A DNA stretch of 22,947 nt, taken from an uncultured Riemerella sp. (GTDB lineage Bacteria; Bacteroidota; Bacteroidia; Flavobacteriales; Weeksellaceae). The stretch is from contig CALHQK010000105.1 of NCBI GenBank assembly GCA_938037185.1, positions 1-22,947 on the forward strand, read 5' to 3'. The position numbers and the translations under genes were made by a program. The stretch's first letter is position 1. The number at the start of each line of letters is the position of its first letter. The notes under the pieces were generated by a model that saw nothing but the letters and a program-made list of their open reading frames with translations, ran no database searches and was not told the origin of the DNA. Positions 8,201-16,499 of this stretch are shown here, one piece after another.

Positions 8201-8213
8201 ATATTTTTGGGGA

Positions 8214-9488
8214 ATGATTGATATTAGAGAATTTTATTCTGCATACTTTAATGCAGGAAATGTATGTATAGATAGTAGAAAAATAAAAAAGGGGGATGTC
8301 TTTTTTGCTTTTTCTGGGGAGCATTTTAATGCTGCTACATTGGCAGAAAAGGCTGTTGAACAGGGAGCCTCGGCTGTTGTTGTGGAAGACAAACAGTATG
8401 CTGATGTTCAAAAAAATATATTTTTTATTCCTTCAACTTTGGAGTTTTTACAAGAGCTAGCTCTTTATCATCGTGAGCAGCTTAAAATTCCAATAATAGC
8501 TCTTACGGGAAGCAATGGGAAAACCACCACAAAAGAACTTATTCATGCTGTTCTTTCTCAAAAATATAAAACCCAATATACTTTCGGGAATCTCAATAAT
8601 CATATAGGAGTTCCTTTAACGCTGCTTTCCATAACCAATGAACACGAGATGGCTGTGGTAGAAATGGGAGCAAATCATCAGAAGGAAATAGAATTTTTAT
8701 GCTCTCTGGCAAAACCGAATATCGGCTATGTGACCAATTTTGGAAAGGCTCATTTAGAGGGATTTGGAGGATTTGAAGGAGTGATTAAAGGGAAATCAGA
8801 GCTTTATGATTATTTGATTCAGCATAATCAAACTATTTTGGTGAATGAAACAGATGAAATTCAGGTTAGAAAGACGGAATCTTATCCAAATAAAATAACA
8901 TTTGGTAAAGAATCTTCGGATTATCAATTTGATAAATTCACAGAGCAGAATTTAGCAGGACTTATTTATCAAGGGCAAAAAATAAAATCCCACCTTACGG
9001 GAGAGTATAATTTCACCAATCTCTGTGCGGCGGCGAGTTTAGGGCTTCATTTCGGAGTGGAAGTTCATCAGATTAAGGCTGCAATAGAGAATTATACGCC
9101 CACAAACATGCGTTCTCAGGTCATCGATAGAAACGGAAAAACGCTTGTTTTGGATACCTACAATGCAAACCCGAGCAGTATGGCGCTTTCCCTTAAAAAC
9201 TTTAATGAATTTGAAGGAACAAAGACCATTATCATTGGTGACATGCTGGAACTAGGAGAGGAGAGCCACAAAGAGCATCAGAATATTTTATCTTTGGCAA
9301 AATCCCTGTCTTTTAACGAAATAATTACCGTAGGAAAACATTTTAAAGGAATAAATTCTTCTGGAAAATCTTTCACAACTTCTGAGGAATTGGCAGAATT
9401 TCTCAAAAATTATACGATAACCTCTCAGAATATTCTGCTGAAAGGGTCAAGAGGGATTGCTTTGGAAAAAATCATAGAATATTTATAG
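8214..9488 (+). CDS. murF: UDP-MurNAc-tripeptide--D-alanyl-D-alanine ligase
   Basis: MurF adds D-Ala-D-Ala to UDP-MurNAc-tripeptide in the cytoplasm, the last step of the soluble peptidoglycan precursor. I chose the ATG at 8214 (MIDIREFY) over the in-frame ATG at 8187, which lies inside the gldJ terminator hairpin. The 424-residue product has the Mur ligase three-domain layout. The N-terminal substrate domain carries CIDSRKIKKGDVFFAF, the central ATPase has the P-loop GSNGKTTTK at about residues 99-107 and VEMGANHQKEIEFLC, and the C-terminal domain has DTYNANPSSM and IIGDMLELGEES. The order N-S-R-K-I and the NANPSSM block separate MurF from MurE/MurC. It is followed after 4 bases by rfbC, so the two form an operon. 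Confidence 0.95.
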   Translation: MIDIREFYSAYFNAGNVCIDSRKIKKGDVFFAFSGEHFNAATLAEKAVEQGASAVVVEDKQYADVQKNIFFIPSTLEFLQELALYHREQLKIPIIALTGSNGKTTTKELIHAVLSQKYKTQYTFGNLNNHIGVPLTLLSITNEHEMAVVEMGANHQKEIEFLCSLAKPNIGYVTNFGKAHLEGFGGFEGVIKGKSELYDYLIQHNQTILVNETDEIQVRKTESYPNKITFGKESSDYQFDKFTEQNLAGLIYQGQKIKSHLTGEYNFTNLCAAASLGLHFGVEVHQIKAAIENYTPTNMRSQVIDRNGKTLVLDTYNANPSSMALSLKNFNEFEGTKTIIIGDMLELGEESHKEHQNILSLAKSLSFNEIITVGKHFKGINSSGKSFTTSEELAEFLKNYTITSQNILLKGSRGIALEKIIEYL

Positions 9489-9492
9489 AAAA

Positions 9493-10038
9493 ATGAAAAT
9501 AAAAACAACACAGCTGAAAGACTGCTACATCATAGAGCCTACCGTTTTTGAGGACGACAGGGGATATTTTTATGAGAAATTTAATGAACAAAAATTTCAG
9601 CAACTGACAGGGATGAACGGACATTTCGTTCAGGATAATGTTTCCAAATCCTCTTACGGAGTTCTTCGCGGGCTGCATTTGCAGAAAGGAGACATGGCTC
9701 AGGCCAAACTGGTATCTTGTCTTGAGGGAAAAGTCTGGGATGTTGCGGTAGATTTGCGCGAAGATTCGCCTACTTTTGGGCAGTGGTTCGGATTAGAGCT
9801 TAGTGCTGAGAATAAGCTCCAGCTCTACATTCCAAGGGGCTTTGCTCATGGATTTTCGGTACTGAGCGAGACCGCAGTTTTTACCTACAAATGTGATAAT
9901 TTCTATAATAAAGAATCCGAAGGCGGTATCATTTGGAATGATGCAGAGCTGGACATAGATTGGAAACTCCCACTTTCCGATATTATTTTATCCGAAAAAG
10001 ATAAGGTGCAAAAAACCTTTAAAGAAAAGAATTTTTAA
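9493..10038 (+). CDS. rfbC: dTDP-4-dehydrorhamnose 3,5-epimerase
   Basis: RfbC (RmlC) epimerises dTDP-4-keto-6-deoxyglucose at C3 and C5 on the way to dTDP-L-rhamnose. The 181-residue cupin protein is of normal length. It has the catalytic His at RGLH (His62), the following Q-x-x-x-QAKLVSC strand, the IPRGFAHGF block, and the catalytic Tyr in FTYKCDNFY (Tyr132). The neighbouring genes are murF (4-base gap) and a membrane protein gene (8-base gap). No rmlA, rmlB or rmlD is seen in the window, so the other rhamnose genes must be elsewhere if the pathway is complete. A related nucleotide-sugar epimerase role cannot be ruled out from sequence alone. Confidence 0.93.
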   Translation: MKIKTTQLKDCYIIEPTVFEDDRGYFYEKFNEQKFQQLTGMNGHFVQDNVSKSSYGVLRGLHLQKGDMAQAKLVSCLEGKVWDVAVDLREDSPTFGQWFGLELSAENKLQLYIPRGFAHGFSVLSETAVFTYKCDNFYNKESEGGIIWNDAELDIDWKLPLSDIILSEKDKVQKTFKEKNF

Positions 10039-10046
10039 TCTATAAA

Positions 10047-10592
10047 ATGAACAATATAATAAAATTGAGAGGCTTAATTTCACTCAACTTTTTGATTTTC
10101 TTCCTGCCATTTTTAAAGACATGTTCTGGCGTGGAGAAGAAATCAGAAGTCGAGGCTGAAACGGCTATCTCAGTGCAGAATAATACAAAAGCCCAATCAG
10201 ACACTCTTGTATTGGACACTTTGGAAGAAAACCAAATGCTCTCTAAACCAGAGCCTATTCTGGATAATCAGGGTAGAGTGTATAACTTCTATGAAGCGGT
10301 TTATTTTAATTTTGAAATGGACAGAATAGAGGATTTTGAGTTTTCTCCTTTTATAAGTTATCCGCTTGTATTATTTTTAGTAATATTAATGTTTATAGGT
10401 TCAGTATTCAATAAAACTATGTTAATAAGGACTTTGTCTATTATTAACATAGTTTTGTTGTTAGGTTCAGTGGTGTGGTTTTATTTTTTGGAATTTATAG
10501 AAAATATTAACCAGCTGAGAATCGGTTTTTATTTGATAATATTAAACATGGTGCTGATTTTTGTCCTTTCAAATCAAAAACAAAAAACTTAG
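10047..10592 (+). CDS. Membrane protein of unknown function
   Basis: I do not recognise this 181-residue protein. It has an N-terminal hydrophobic segment (about residues 10-24), an acidic, Ser/Thr-rich stretch probably outside the membrane (about 28-100), and three predicted membrane helices at about 102-121, 127-149 and 158-175, ending in a short basic tail. The sequence around Cys26 (LKTC) is not a proper lipobox, so the first segment is better read as a signal anchor. It follows rfbC by 8 bases and is probably the last gene of the murF-rfbC unit. Its stop codon overlaps the convergent flavoprotein gene by 4 bases. No enzymatic motif is visible. Confidence 0.7.
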   Translation: MNNIIKLRGLISLNFLIFFLPFLKTCSGVEKKSEVEAETAISVQNNTKAQSDTLVLDTLEENQMLSKPEPILDNQGRVYNFYEAVYFNFEMDRIEDFEFSPFISYPLVLFLVILMFIGSVFNKTMLIRTLSIINIVLLLGSVVWFYFLEFIENINQLRIGFYLIILNMVLIFVLSNQKQKT

Positions 10593-11794
10593 TTCACAGC
10601 GTTTAAGTCCTGAGCAATCAGCCAGCCTTCGCTCCAGCATGCTTGGAAGTTGAAACCACCAGTGACTGCATCGATGTTGAGAACCTCGCCAGAGATGTAG
10701 AAATTGGGCAGTTTTTTGCTTTTCATAGTTTTAAAATCCATCTCCTTCAAATCCACGCCGCCCGCCGTGACGAACTCTTCTTTGAAAGTGCTTTTTCCTG
10801 TCACATTCATTCGGCAGCAGCACAGATTTTCTATGATTTTCTGCATTTCTTTGTTGTTGATATTGGCTAATTGTTTGGTTGTATCGATTCCAGAAACGAA
10901 TAAAATTCTCTGCCAAAAGCGATTGGTAATATCAAAAATCTTGGCTTGACCGATGGATTTTTTCGGTTCATTTTCTTTGAAATTTCTAAATATTTCCAAA
11001 GCATCTTCTGAAGCCATTCCGATAAAATTAACGATGATTTCAAACTGGTATTTTAGTGCCGCAAGTTCTCTCGCTCCCCATGCCGATAGTTTCAGGATTG
11101 CAGGGCCGCTCAGTCCCCAGTGGGTGATAAGCAGAGAGCCAGACTCTTCTAAATTCAGCCTTGGAATTTCTATATTTACATACTGAAAACTCGTTCCCAT
11201 GAGGTCTTTCAGTATTTCATTTTTAATGTTAAATGTAAATAAAGATGGAACGGGCGCGATAATCTGATGCCCAAGTTTTTCCAACATTTTAAATGATTTT
11301 GGTGAACTTCCTGTGCTGAATACCACATAATCCGCGAAATAATTTTGGTCTGTGGTATGGATTTTATATCCGTTTTCCTGCGGTAAAATCTCGGTAACGG
11401 TCTGTTTGGTAAGTATTTTTACATTTTTCTTTCTACATTCATTGACAAGGCAGTCTATGATGCTTTGCGATGAGTTGCTTTCAGGGAAAATACGGTTGTC
11501 ATCTTCTATTTTGAGGGCTACTCCGTGTTCTTCATACCAGTTCATGGTGTCTCCAGGCTGGAATTTTGTAAACACGCTGAGGAGTTCCTTATTTCCACGA
11601 GGGTAGAATTGCACGAGTTCTCTCGGGTCAAAACAGGCGTGGGAAACATTGCATCTGCCGCCGCCTGAGATTTTTACTTTTTGCAGGACATCAGAATTTT
11701 GTTCTAAAATAGTGACATCATATAATTTAGTATCAATATTTGCAGCGGTAAAAAATCCAGAAGCACCTCCTCCGATGATGATTACTTTTTTCAT
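10589..11794 (-). CDS. HI0933-family NAD(P)/FAD-dependent oxidoreductase
   Basis: The 401-residue soluble flavoprotein has an N-terminal Rossmann dinucleotide-binding motif (IIIGGGASGFFTA, about residues 4-16). It also has the HI0933/YhiN/BaiN family blocks KISGGGRCNVSH, FPRG and a C-terminal YISGEVLNIDAVTGGFNFQ segment that closes the FAD site. Family members are annotated as aminoacetone oxidase-like enzymes; BaiN of gut clostridia acts on bile acids. The physiological substrate in flavobacteria is unknown and should not be assigned by name. It is transcribed on the minus strand downstream of yidC but is separated from it by a hairpin terminator. I did not identify its own promoter with confidence. 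Confidence 0.88.
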   Translation of the reverse strand: MKKVIIIGGGASGFFTAANIDTKLYDVTILEQNSDVLQKVKISGGGRCNVSHACFDPRELVQFYPRGNKELLSVFTKFQPGDTMNWYEEHGVALKIEDDNRIFPESNSSQSIIDCLVNECRKKNVKILTKQTVTEILPQENGYKIHTTDQNYFADYVVFSTGSSPKSFKMLEKLGHQIIAPVPSLFTFNIKNEILKDLMGTSFQYVNIEIPRLNLEESGSLLITHWGLSGPAILKLSAWGARELAALKYQFEIIVNFIGMASEDALEIFRNFKENEPKKSIGQAKIFDITNRFWQRILFVSGIDTTKQLANINNKEMQKIIENLCCCRMNVTGKSTFKEEFVTAGGVDLKEMDFKTMKSKKLPNFYISGEVLNIDAVTGGFNFQACWSEGWLIAQDLNAVN

Positions 11795-11809
11795 AATTCA
11801 AAAGAAAAA

Positions 11810-11846
11810 CCTTCAACATTTTCTTTTTTTAGAGTAATGCTGAAGG
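11810..11846 (-). terminator. Terminator after yidC
   Basis: On the minus strand CCTTCAGCATT is followed by AATGTTGAAGG, an 11-pair stem with one G-U pair and a loop of about 15 bases, then TTTTTCTTTT. It begins 22 bases after the yidC stop and lies before the start of the flavoprotein gene. Confidence 0.7.
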
Positions 11847-11868
11847 CTGTTTTTATAAATAATTTAAA

Positions 11869-13647
11869 TTATTTTTTGTTGTTTTTCTGTTGTTTTTGTT
11901 GCTCTTTTTGCTGTTCTTGTGCTTGTTCCATCAGCTCACGCATCTTTCTTTGGAATCGCCCTTCTTTAGCAGGTTTAGCTTTATTTTCCTGAATTTGAGC
12001 GTGAATTTTCTTTTCATCGATGATAAAGTTTTTGATGACAAGTACAATCACGATATTCAGAGCATTTGACACGAAATAGTACCAAGAAAGACCAGATGCA
12101 GCGGAATTCAAGAAGAACATGAATGTAATTGGGAAAATGTACATCAGAGGTCTCATGTCTGGCATTCCTTCTTGTCTTGGTGCCTGCATGTTTCCAGAAG
12201 TCATGATAGTGTAGATTAAAATAACCACCGTACAAGCCACCGCAAAAATACTCAAATGGTCTATTCCAAGAAAGTTAGAAGGAATCTTGATGATATCATC
12301 ATATGAAGATAAATCCTCTACGAACCAGAAGCTCTTGCCTCGGAAATCGATATAATTCGGGAAGAAACGGAATAGCGCATAGAAAATAGGCACCTGCATA
12401 AGGGCTGGGATACATCCCGCCAGTTGATTGACTCCCGCATTTCTATACACCGCCAATACTTCCTGTTGTTTTTTCAGTGGATCAGCATCTTTGTATTTTT
12501 CGTTTACAGCATCTACTTCAGGTCGGATTACTCTCATCATAGCGCTCAGCTTGTGCTGTTTGAACATGATAGGCGAGAGGATAAGTTTAACCATGATAGT
12601 CAGCACTAAAATAGCCCAACCAGCCGTAAGTCCTAAGTGGTTTTGAATAAATTCATAAATAGGGATAAAGAACCAAACATTGATAGTTCTGATGAATGAC
12701 CAGCCGAGTGGCAGGATTCTATCAAAGTTTTTATCATAGCTTTCAAGTAAATCCAAATCTAGCGGCATGAAATACCAAGAGAAACTTTCGTTAAACTCCT
12801 TGTTTCCAGAAAGATTTACTTCAGATTTATAGTTGAAAGTTTTTAGATAATCGCCTTTGTCCATTGGTTCTTGGCTTCCTGTAGACTGCGTAAGTCCGTT
12901 TTTAGCCTCGAAAACAGCCGTGAAGAACTGGCTTTTCACACCGATCCAGTCTAGTGTTTCTTCGGTTTCTTCCATTTCTCCTCTTCCATCATAATCATAG
13001 CTGGAATAGTTGTCAAATGAATAAACAAACTCTGTGTAGCCCTGCTGCTGTGTTCTTCCTTTTTCTGTAGCTAAAGCCTGGTAATCCCAAGAAAACTGAG
13101 CTTTGTTGTCATTAGTTACTTTAGAAAGTCCTTCTGTTTTTACTTGGAAATCAACTTTGTAGTTTTTTTGTAAAGTATAGATAAACTGAATTGTAGCGGA
13201 CTCCAGTTGTGCTTGTAGAGTTACTACATTGCCATTTACTGTCGGAGTAAAGTTTAAATCTTTGGTACTTACTAATTTACCAGCTTTGTCTTTAAAAGCA
13301 AATCCGTAGTTTGAGTTCTCGTTATTGAATAAATACAGAGGTTTATTTTTGTCTGTTTTGTCATAAGAGTTGTACTGGTTCATTCTTACCGAAGAAATCT
13401 GCCCGCCAAGGTTAGAAATTTCCAAAGTAAGTTCATCATTTTTGAGAACGGATTTTTCTCCGTTATGAGAAGCAACTGCTTTTACAATTTTTTCACTTTG
13501 TTCGGTTTTTACTTGTTGTTCAGCCTCTTTTTTCTTGTCATTTTTATTAGAATACTGGAAAAAAAGCAATACCGCCAAAATAAATCCAGCAAAGACAACC
13601 ATATTGATAAATTGGCCTCTTTCAAATCCTCTGTTACTATTCTGCAT
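11869..13647 (-). CDS. yidC: Membrane protein insertase YidC
   Basis: YidC inserts and folds inner-membrane proteins, alone or with SecYEG. The 592-residue protein has the Gram-negative layout. There is an N-terminal membrane helix (about residues 13-33), a large periplasmic domain (about 60-310), then the conserved 60-kDa inner-membrane domain with five helices. Its blocks include GWAILVLTIMVKLILSP, KLSAMMRVIRPEV (with the groove Arg region), GCIPALMQVPIFYALF and SNALNIVIVLVIK. The tail after about residue 550 is long and rich in Lys and Gln, a likely ribosome-contacting extension. It follows pyrG on the same strand, but a terminator and a candidate promoter lie between them, so separate transcription is likely. 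Confidence 0.96.
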   Translation of the reverse strand: MQNSNRGFERGQFINMVVFAGFILAVLLFFQYSNKNDKKKEAEQQVKTEQSEKIVKAVASHNGEKSVLKNDELTLEISNLGGQISSVRMNQYNSYDKTDKNKPLYLFNNENSNYGFAFKDKAGKLVSTKDLNFTPTVNGNVVTLQAQLESATIQFIYTLQKNYKVDFQVKTEGLSKVTNDNKAQFSWDYQALATEKGRTQQQGYTEFVYSFDNYSSYDYDGRGEMEETEETLDWIGVKSQFFTAVFEAKNGLTQSTGSQEPMDKGDYLKTFNYKSEVNLSGNKEFNESFSWYFMPLDLDLLESYDKNFDRILPLGWSFIRTINVWFFIPIYEFIQNHLGLTAGWAILVLTIMVKLILSPIMFKQHKLSAMMRVIRPEVDAVNEKYKDADPLKKQQEVLAVYRNAGVNQLAGCIPALMQVPIFYALFRFFPNYIDFRGKSFWFVEDLSSYDDIIKIPSNFLGIDHLSIFAVACTVVILIYTIMTSGNMQAPRQEGMPDMRPLMYIFPITFMFFLNSAASGLSWYYFVSNALNIVIVLVIKNFIIDEKKIHAQIQENKAKPAKEGRFQRKMRELMEQAQEQQKEQQKQQKNNKK

Positions 13648-13674
13648 TTTTTTAGTTTAAAAAATTATTGCCGA

Positions 13675-13682
13675 CAAAGATA
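13675..13682 (-). promoter_or_regulatory. Candidate -7 element for yidC
   Basis: The minus strand reads TATCTTTG, an exact TAnnTTTG box, 28 bases before the yidC ATG. No TTG is present at the ideal 19-21-base distance upstream, so the call rests on the -7 box and its placement between the pyrG terminator and yidC. Confidence 0.5.
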
Positions 13683-13758
13683 AACAAAAATTAGTGAAAA
13701 GATTTATTTCATTAGAAAATAAGTTGTGATTTTTATTAGAAATAAAATGATAAATAAA

Positions 13759-13784
13759 CCCTTTTAACTTACTAGTTAAAAGGG
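13759..13784 (-). terminator. Terminator after pyrG
   Basis: A perfect 11-base-pair inverted repeat (CCCTTTTAACT with AGTTAAAAGGG, loop of four) starts 16 bases after the pyrG stop. In the minus-strand direction it is followed by TTTATTTATC and further T-rich sequence. Confidence 0.8.
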
Positions 13785-13800
13785 CTATTGACAAATAAAA

Positions 13801-15414
13801 TTATTTTTTATGGTTTGCAGATGCTTTTATGAAAGCAATGAACAAAGGGTGTGGAGATGCCACCGTACTTTTGTACTCTGGGTGGTACTGCACGCCCACA
13901 TAGAAAGGATGGTCTTTGAGTTCCACTACTTCTACGAGACGGGTTTCAGGGTTGAAACCAGAAGGGATAAGTCCCTTTTTCTCATAATCCTCTATGTAGT
14001 CATTGTTAAATTCATATCTGTGTCTATGTCTTTCCGAAATCAGCTCTGCATTGTAGATTTCAGCGATTTTGGTGTTTGGTTTTAGTTCGCATTTCCAAGC
14101 GCCCAGACGCATAGTTCCGCCTTTGTCTATTACATCTTTTTGCTCCTCCATTAGGCTGATAACAGGGTAAGGCGAGTTGTCATCAAACTCCATACTATTC
14201 GCCTTTTCAAAACCTAATACATTTCTCGCAAATTCTATCGTGACAATCTGCATTCCGAGGCAAATTCCTAATAATGGAATTTTGTTTTCTCTGGCGTATT
14301 TGGCAGCAGTGATTTTCCCTTCTATTCCTCTGTCGCCAAAACCAGGAGCAATGAGAATACCATCTAAATCTTTTAGATAATTTTCTGCATTTCCGTTTTC
14401 TAAATCACCGCTGTAGATCCATTTTAGTTTTACATCTATTTCCTCTGATGCTCCTGCGTGGATGAAAGCCTCGGCTATGGATTTGTATGAATCTTGCAAA
14501 GAAACATATTTACCAACAAGCCCTATTTCTACGGTTTTCTTAGGATTTTTATATTTTTTAAGGAAATTTTGCCAGTTTTTTAGGTTAGGTTCTTTGTCGT
14601 AAGGAAGTCCCAATCCTTTAAGAACCACTTGGTCAAAATTCTGCTGATGCAGTTCTATAGGAACGCGGTATATAGTGTCTACATCCTTACATTCCACTAC
14701 ATTTTCTATGGCTACATTACAGAACTGAGCAAGTTTAGATTTGATGTCTTTGGTGATGGTGTGTTCGGTTCTGCACACTAAAACATCCGCCTGAACGCCG
14801 CTTTCCATCAATGCTTTTACAGAGTGCTGAGAAGGCTTGGTTTTTAATTCGCCACTTGAAGCCAAATAAGGCAGCAAAGTAAGATGGATCACCATAGAGT
14901 TTTTTTCTCCCAGTTCCCATTTTAACTGGCGAACAGACTCTATGTAAGGCAAAGACTCTATGTCTCCCACCGTTCCGCCTATTTCAGTGATGATGATATC
15001 ATAGCCTTCATTAGAAAGAATTTTTATTCTTCTCTTTATTTCATTGGTAATGTGTGGAATTACCTGCACGGTTTTCCCTAAGAAGTCACCTTTTCGCTCT
15101 TTTTCTATTACGGTTTGGTAGATTCTTCCTGTGGTTACATTGTTATTTTGGCTGGTATTGGTATCCAGAAATCTCTCATAGTGTCCCAAGTCTAGGTCTG
15201 TCTCTGCGCCATCTTCGGTCACATAGCATTCGCCGTGTTCATACGGGTTCAGTGTACCTGGGTCGATATTGATATAAGGGTCAAGTTTCTGTATCGTGAC
15301 TTTAAATCCTCTGGCTTTCAGTAGCATACCGAGGGAAGCGGAAACGATTCCTTTTCCTAATGATGATGTTACACCTCCTGTTACGAAGATGTATTTGGTA
15401 TTATTTTTAGACAT
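13801..15414 (-). CDS. pyrG: CTP synthase
   Basis: PyrG aminates UTP to CTP using ATP and glutamine-derived ammonia. I start it at the ATG at 15414 (MSKNNTKYIFVTGG), giving 537 residues, the family norm. The longer frame from 15432 adds six residues and would put the start just beside the predicted -7 box. The N-terminal synthetase domain has VTGGVTSSLGKG (about residues 11-22), KLDPYINIDPGT and HGECYVTEDGAETDLDLGHYERF. The C-terminal class I glutamine amidotransferase domain has the nucleophile Cys at about 385 (LLGICLGMQ) and the His-Glu pair at about 511 and 513 (QYHPEY). All key residues are present. It lies upstream of yidC, a common arrangement in this class. Confidence 0.97.
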   Translation of the reverse strand: MSKNNTKYIFVTGGVTSSLGKGIVSASLGMLLKARGFKVTIQKLDPYINIDPGTLNPYEHGECYVTEDGAETDLDLGHYERFLDTNTSQNNNVTTGRIYQTVIEKERKGDFLGKTVQVIPHITNEIKRRIKILSNEGYDIIITEIGGTVGDIESLPYIESVRQLKWELGEKNSMVIHLTLLPYLASSGELKTKPSQHSVKALMESGVQADVLVCRTEHTITKDIKSKLAQFCNVAIENVVECKDVDTIYRVPIELHQQNFDQVVLKGLGLPYDKEPNLKNWQNFLKKYKNPKKTVEIGLVGKYVSLQDSYKSIAEAFIHAGASEEIDVKLKWIYSGDLENGNAENYLKDLDGILIAPGFGDRGIEGKITAAKYARENKIPLLGICLGMQIVTIEFARNVLGFEKANSMEFDDNSPYPVISLMEEQKDVIDKGGTMRLGAWKCELKPNTKIAEIYNAELISERHRHRYEFNNDYIEDYEKKGLIPSGFNPETRLVEVVELKDHPFYVGVQYHPEYKSTVASPHPLFIAFIKASANHKK

Positions 15415-15429
15415 TCGTTTAGGTTTGTG

Positions 15430-15461
15430 CAAAGTTAAAATAAAACAAGCTAATTTTACAA
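15430..15461 (-). promoter_or_regulatory. Promoter of pyrG
   Basis: On the minus strand TTG (15461-15459) is followed after 21 bases by TAACTTTG (15437-15430), a full match to the Bacteroidota promoter. The expected transcription start falls a few bases from the -7 box, giving a leader of only about ten bases before the ATG at 15414. This also supports the shorter start. Confidence 0.65.
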
Positions 15462-15504
15462 TTTTATGTAAAAAAAGCTCATAATTTTTATAATGATATT
15501 AAAA

Positions 15505-15933
15505 TCAACTTATTTTTTTCTTCTCCGAGAAGAAAATCTCCACTATTTTCCCGCCTATCCACGAGAAAGGGAAGAAAGTAAGGAAAATTCCTACCTGATA
15601 AAAAGTAGGGTGGTAGGGGAATATAATAATATCCAAAACTGCCATAAATAAAAGGATAAAGCCAATCAGCATAGCATAGGCTACCTTTGCTTGTTTCACT
15701 ACAATGGCCGTTGTAACTCCGCCTATGATGGATGCTATCCCTGTGGAGATGAGCAGTGCCACGAAAAAAGCTTTATCATGATACATTTCCTCCAATAGTC
15801 TGCCCCAGTTTTCGTAAGGAGAAATCCCAGAGTAAGTCACCCACTCTGAATTGAGCCGTAGTCCAGCAGCAATCACAAACATAGCAACCGCCAATCCCAG
15901 TAAAACCGCAAAAGTATTTCTTAAAAATCCCAT
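15505..15933 (-). CDS. Four-helix integral membrane protein, unknown function
   Basis: The 142-residue protein has four predicted membrane helices at about residues 5-25, 55-78, 84-103 and 108-130, with a basic C-terminal tail (SEKKKIS), which suggests both ends face the cytoplasm. Glycine-rich helix 2 (TGIASIIGGVTTAIV) is the most distinctive part. I see no transport or enzyme motif and do not recognise the family beyond a small membrane protein common next to ridA in related genomes (from memory, unverified). It follows ridA after 3 bases, so the two are translationally close and cotranscribed. Confidence 0.72.
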   Translation of the reverse strand: MGFLRNTFAVLLGLAVAMFVIAAGLRLNSEWVTYSGISPYENWGRLLEEMYHDKAFFVALLISTGIASIIGGVTTAIVVKQAKVAYAMLIGFILLFMAVLDIIIFPYHPTFYQVGIFLTFFPFSWIGGKIVEIFFSEKKKIS

Positions 15934-15936
15934 AAT

Positions 15937-16317
15937 TTATTTTTGATGAGCTGTCATAGAAATTTCTATGTTTGCATTTTTAGGAAGAGCTGCCACTTGG
16001 ATGGTTTCTCTGGCTGGATAAATGCTGTCTTGGAAGTAAGAGGCGTATATTTCATTTACGATACCAAAATCATCCATATTTTTAATGAAAATGCTTGTTT
16101 TCACTACATTAGAAAAAGTCATTTGGGCTTCTTCTAAAATGGCTTTTAGGTTTTCCATTACCTGATGAGTTTCTGCGGTGATGCCTTTTGCCATTTCTCC
16201 TGTTTTAGGATTTATAGGAATCTGTCCGGAGATATATAGAATACCTCCTGCTAGTACTGCTTGAGTGTAAGGTCCAATGGCAGCGGGTGCATTCTGTGTA
16301 GAAATCATCTTTGTCAT
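15937..16317 (-). CDS. ridA: RidA family reactive intermediate deaminase
   Basis: RidA hydrolyses 2-aminoacrylate and other enamine/imine intermediates released by PLP enzymes, protecting them from damage; the active form is a trimer in the cytoplasm. The 126-residue protein is of normal length. It shows the family signature with Tyr17 (IGPYTQAV), the YISGQIPINPKTGE block, the substrate-carboxylate-binding Arg103 (YPARETIQVAALP) and Glu118 (IEISMTA). An alternative ATG at codon 4 is possible. The gene is followed by the membrane protein gene after 3 bases and preceded by about 180 bases of non-coding DNA downstream of lptD. Confidence 0.93.
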   Translation of the reverse strand: MTKMISTQNAPAAIGPYTQAVLAGGILYISGQIPINPKTGEMAKGITAETHQVMENLKAILEEAQMTFSNVVKTSIFIKNMDDFGIVNEIYASYFQDSIYPARETIQVAALPKNANIEISMTAHQK

Positions 16318-16349
16318 AATTGCCTTTCTTTTCAGTGTTTTTTCGGAGG

Positions 16350-16357
16350 CAAAGATA
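16350..16357 (-). promoter_or_regulatory. Candidate -7 element for ridA
   Basis: The minus strand reads TATCTTTG followed by CC, an exact TAnnTTTG box, about 32 bases before the ridA ATG. The TTG element is not found at the expected distance. The rest of the roughly 180-base gap between lptD and ridA shows no gene and no convincing hairpin terminator. Confidence 0.5.
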
Positions 16358-16499
16358 CAAAATCTTTACTGCTTTGGGTATCATTTCCTGAAAATAATCC
16401 TATGAAAGCTGTTTCATTTTTAAAACTAAGTTGATATTCTCGCTTCATAACTTTACTTTTAGTAAAAAAAGCAAGAAAGAGGCTAAATAAAAGTTTTTA

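Noticed and set aside
8202..8209. TATTTTTG as a murF promoter
   Set aside because: The box matches, but no TTG lies 19-21 bases upstream and it is only 4 bases from the start codon; kept only as part of a finding.
16430..16480. Hairpin TTTACT/AGTAAA between lptD and ridA as an lptD terminator
   Set aside because: Only six A/T-rich pairs and no following T run in the minus-strand direction.
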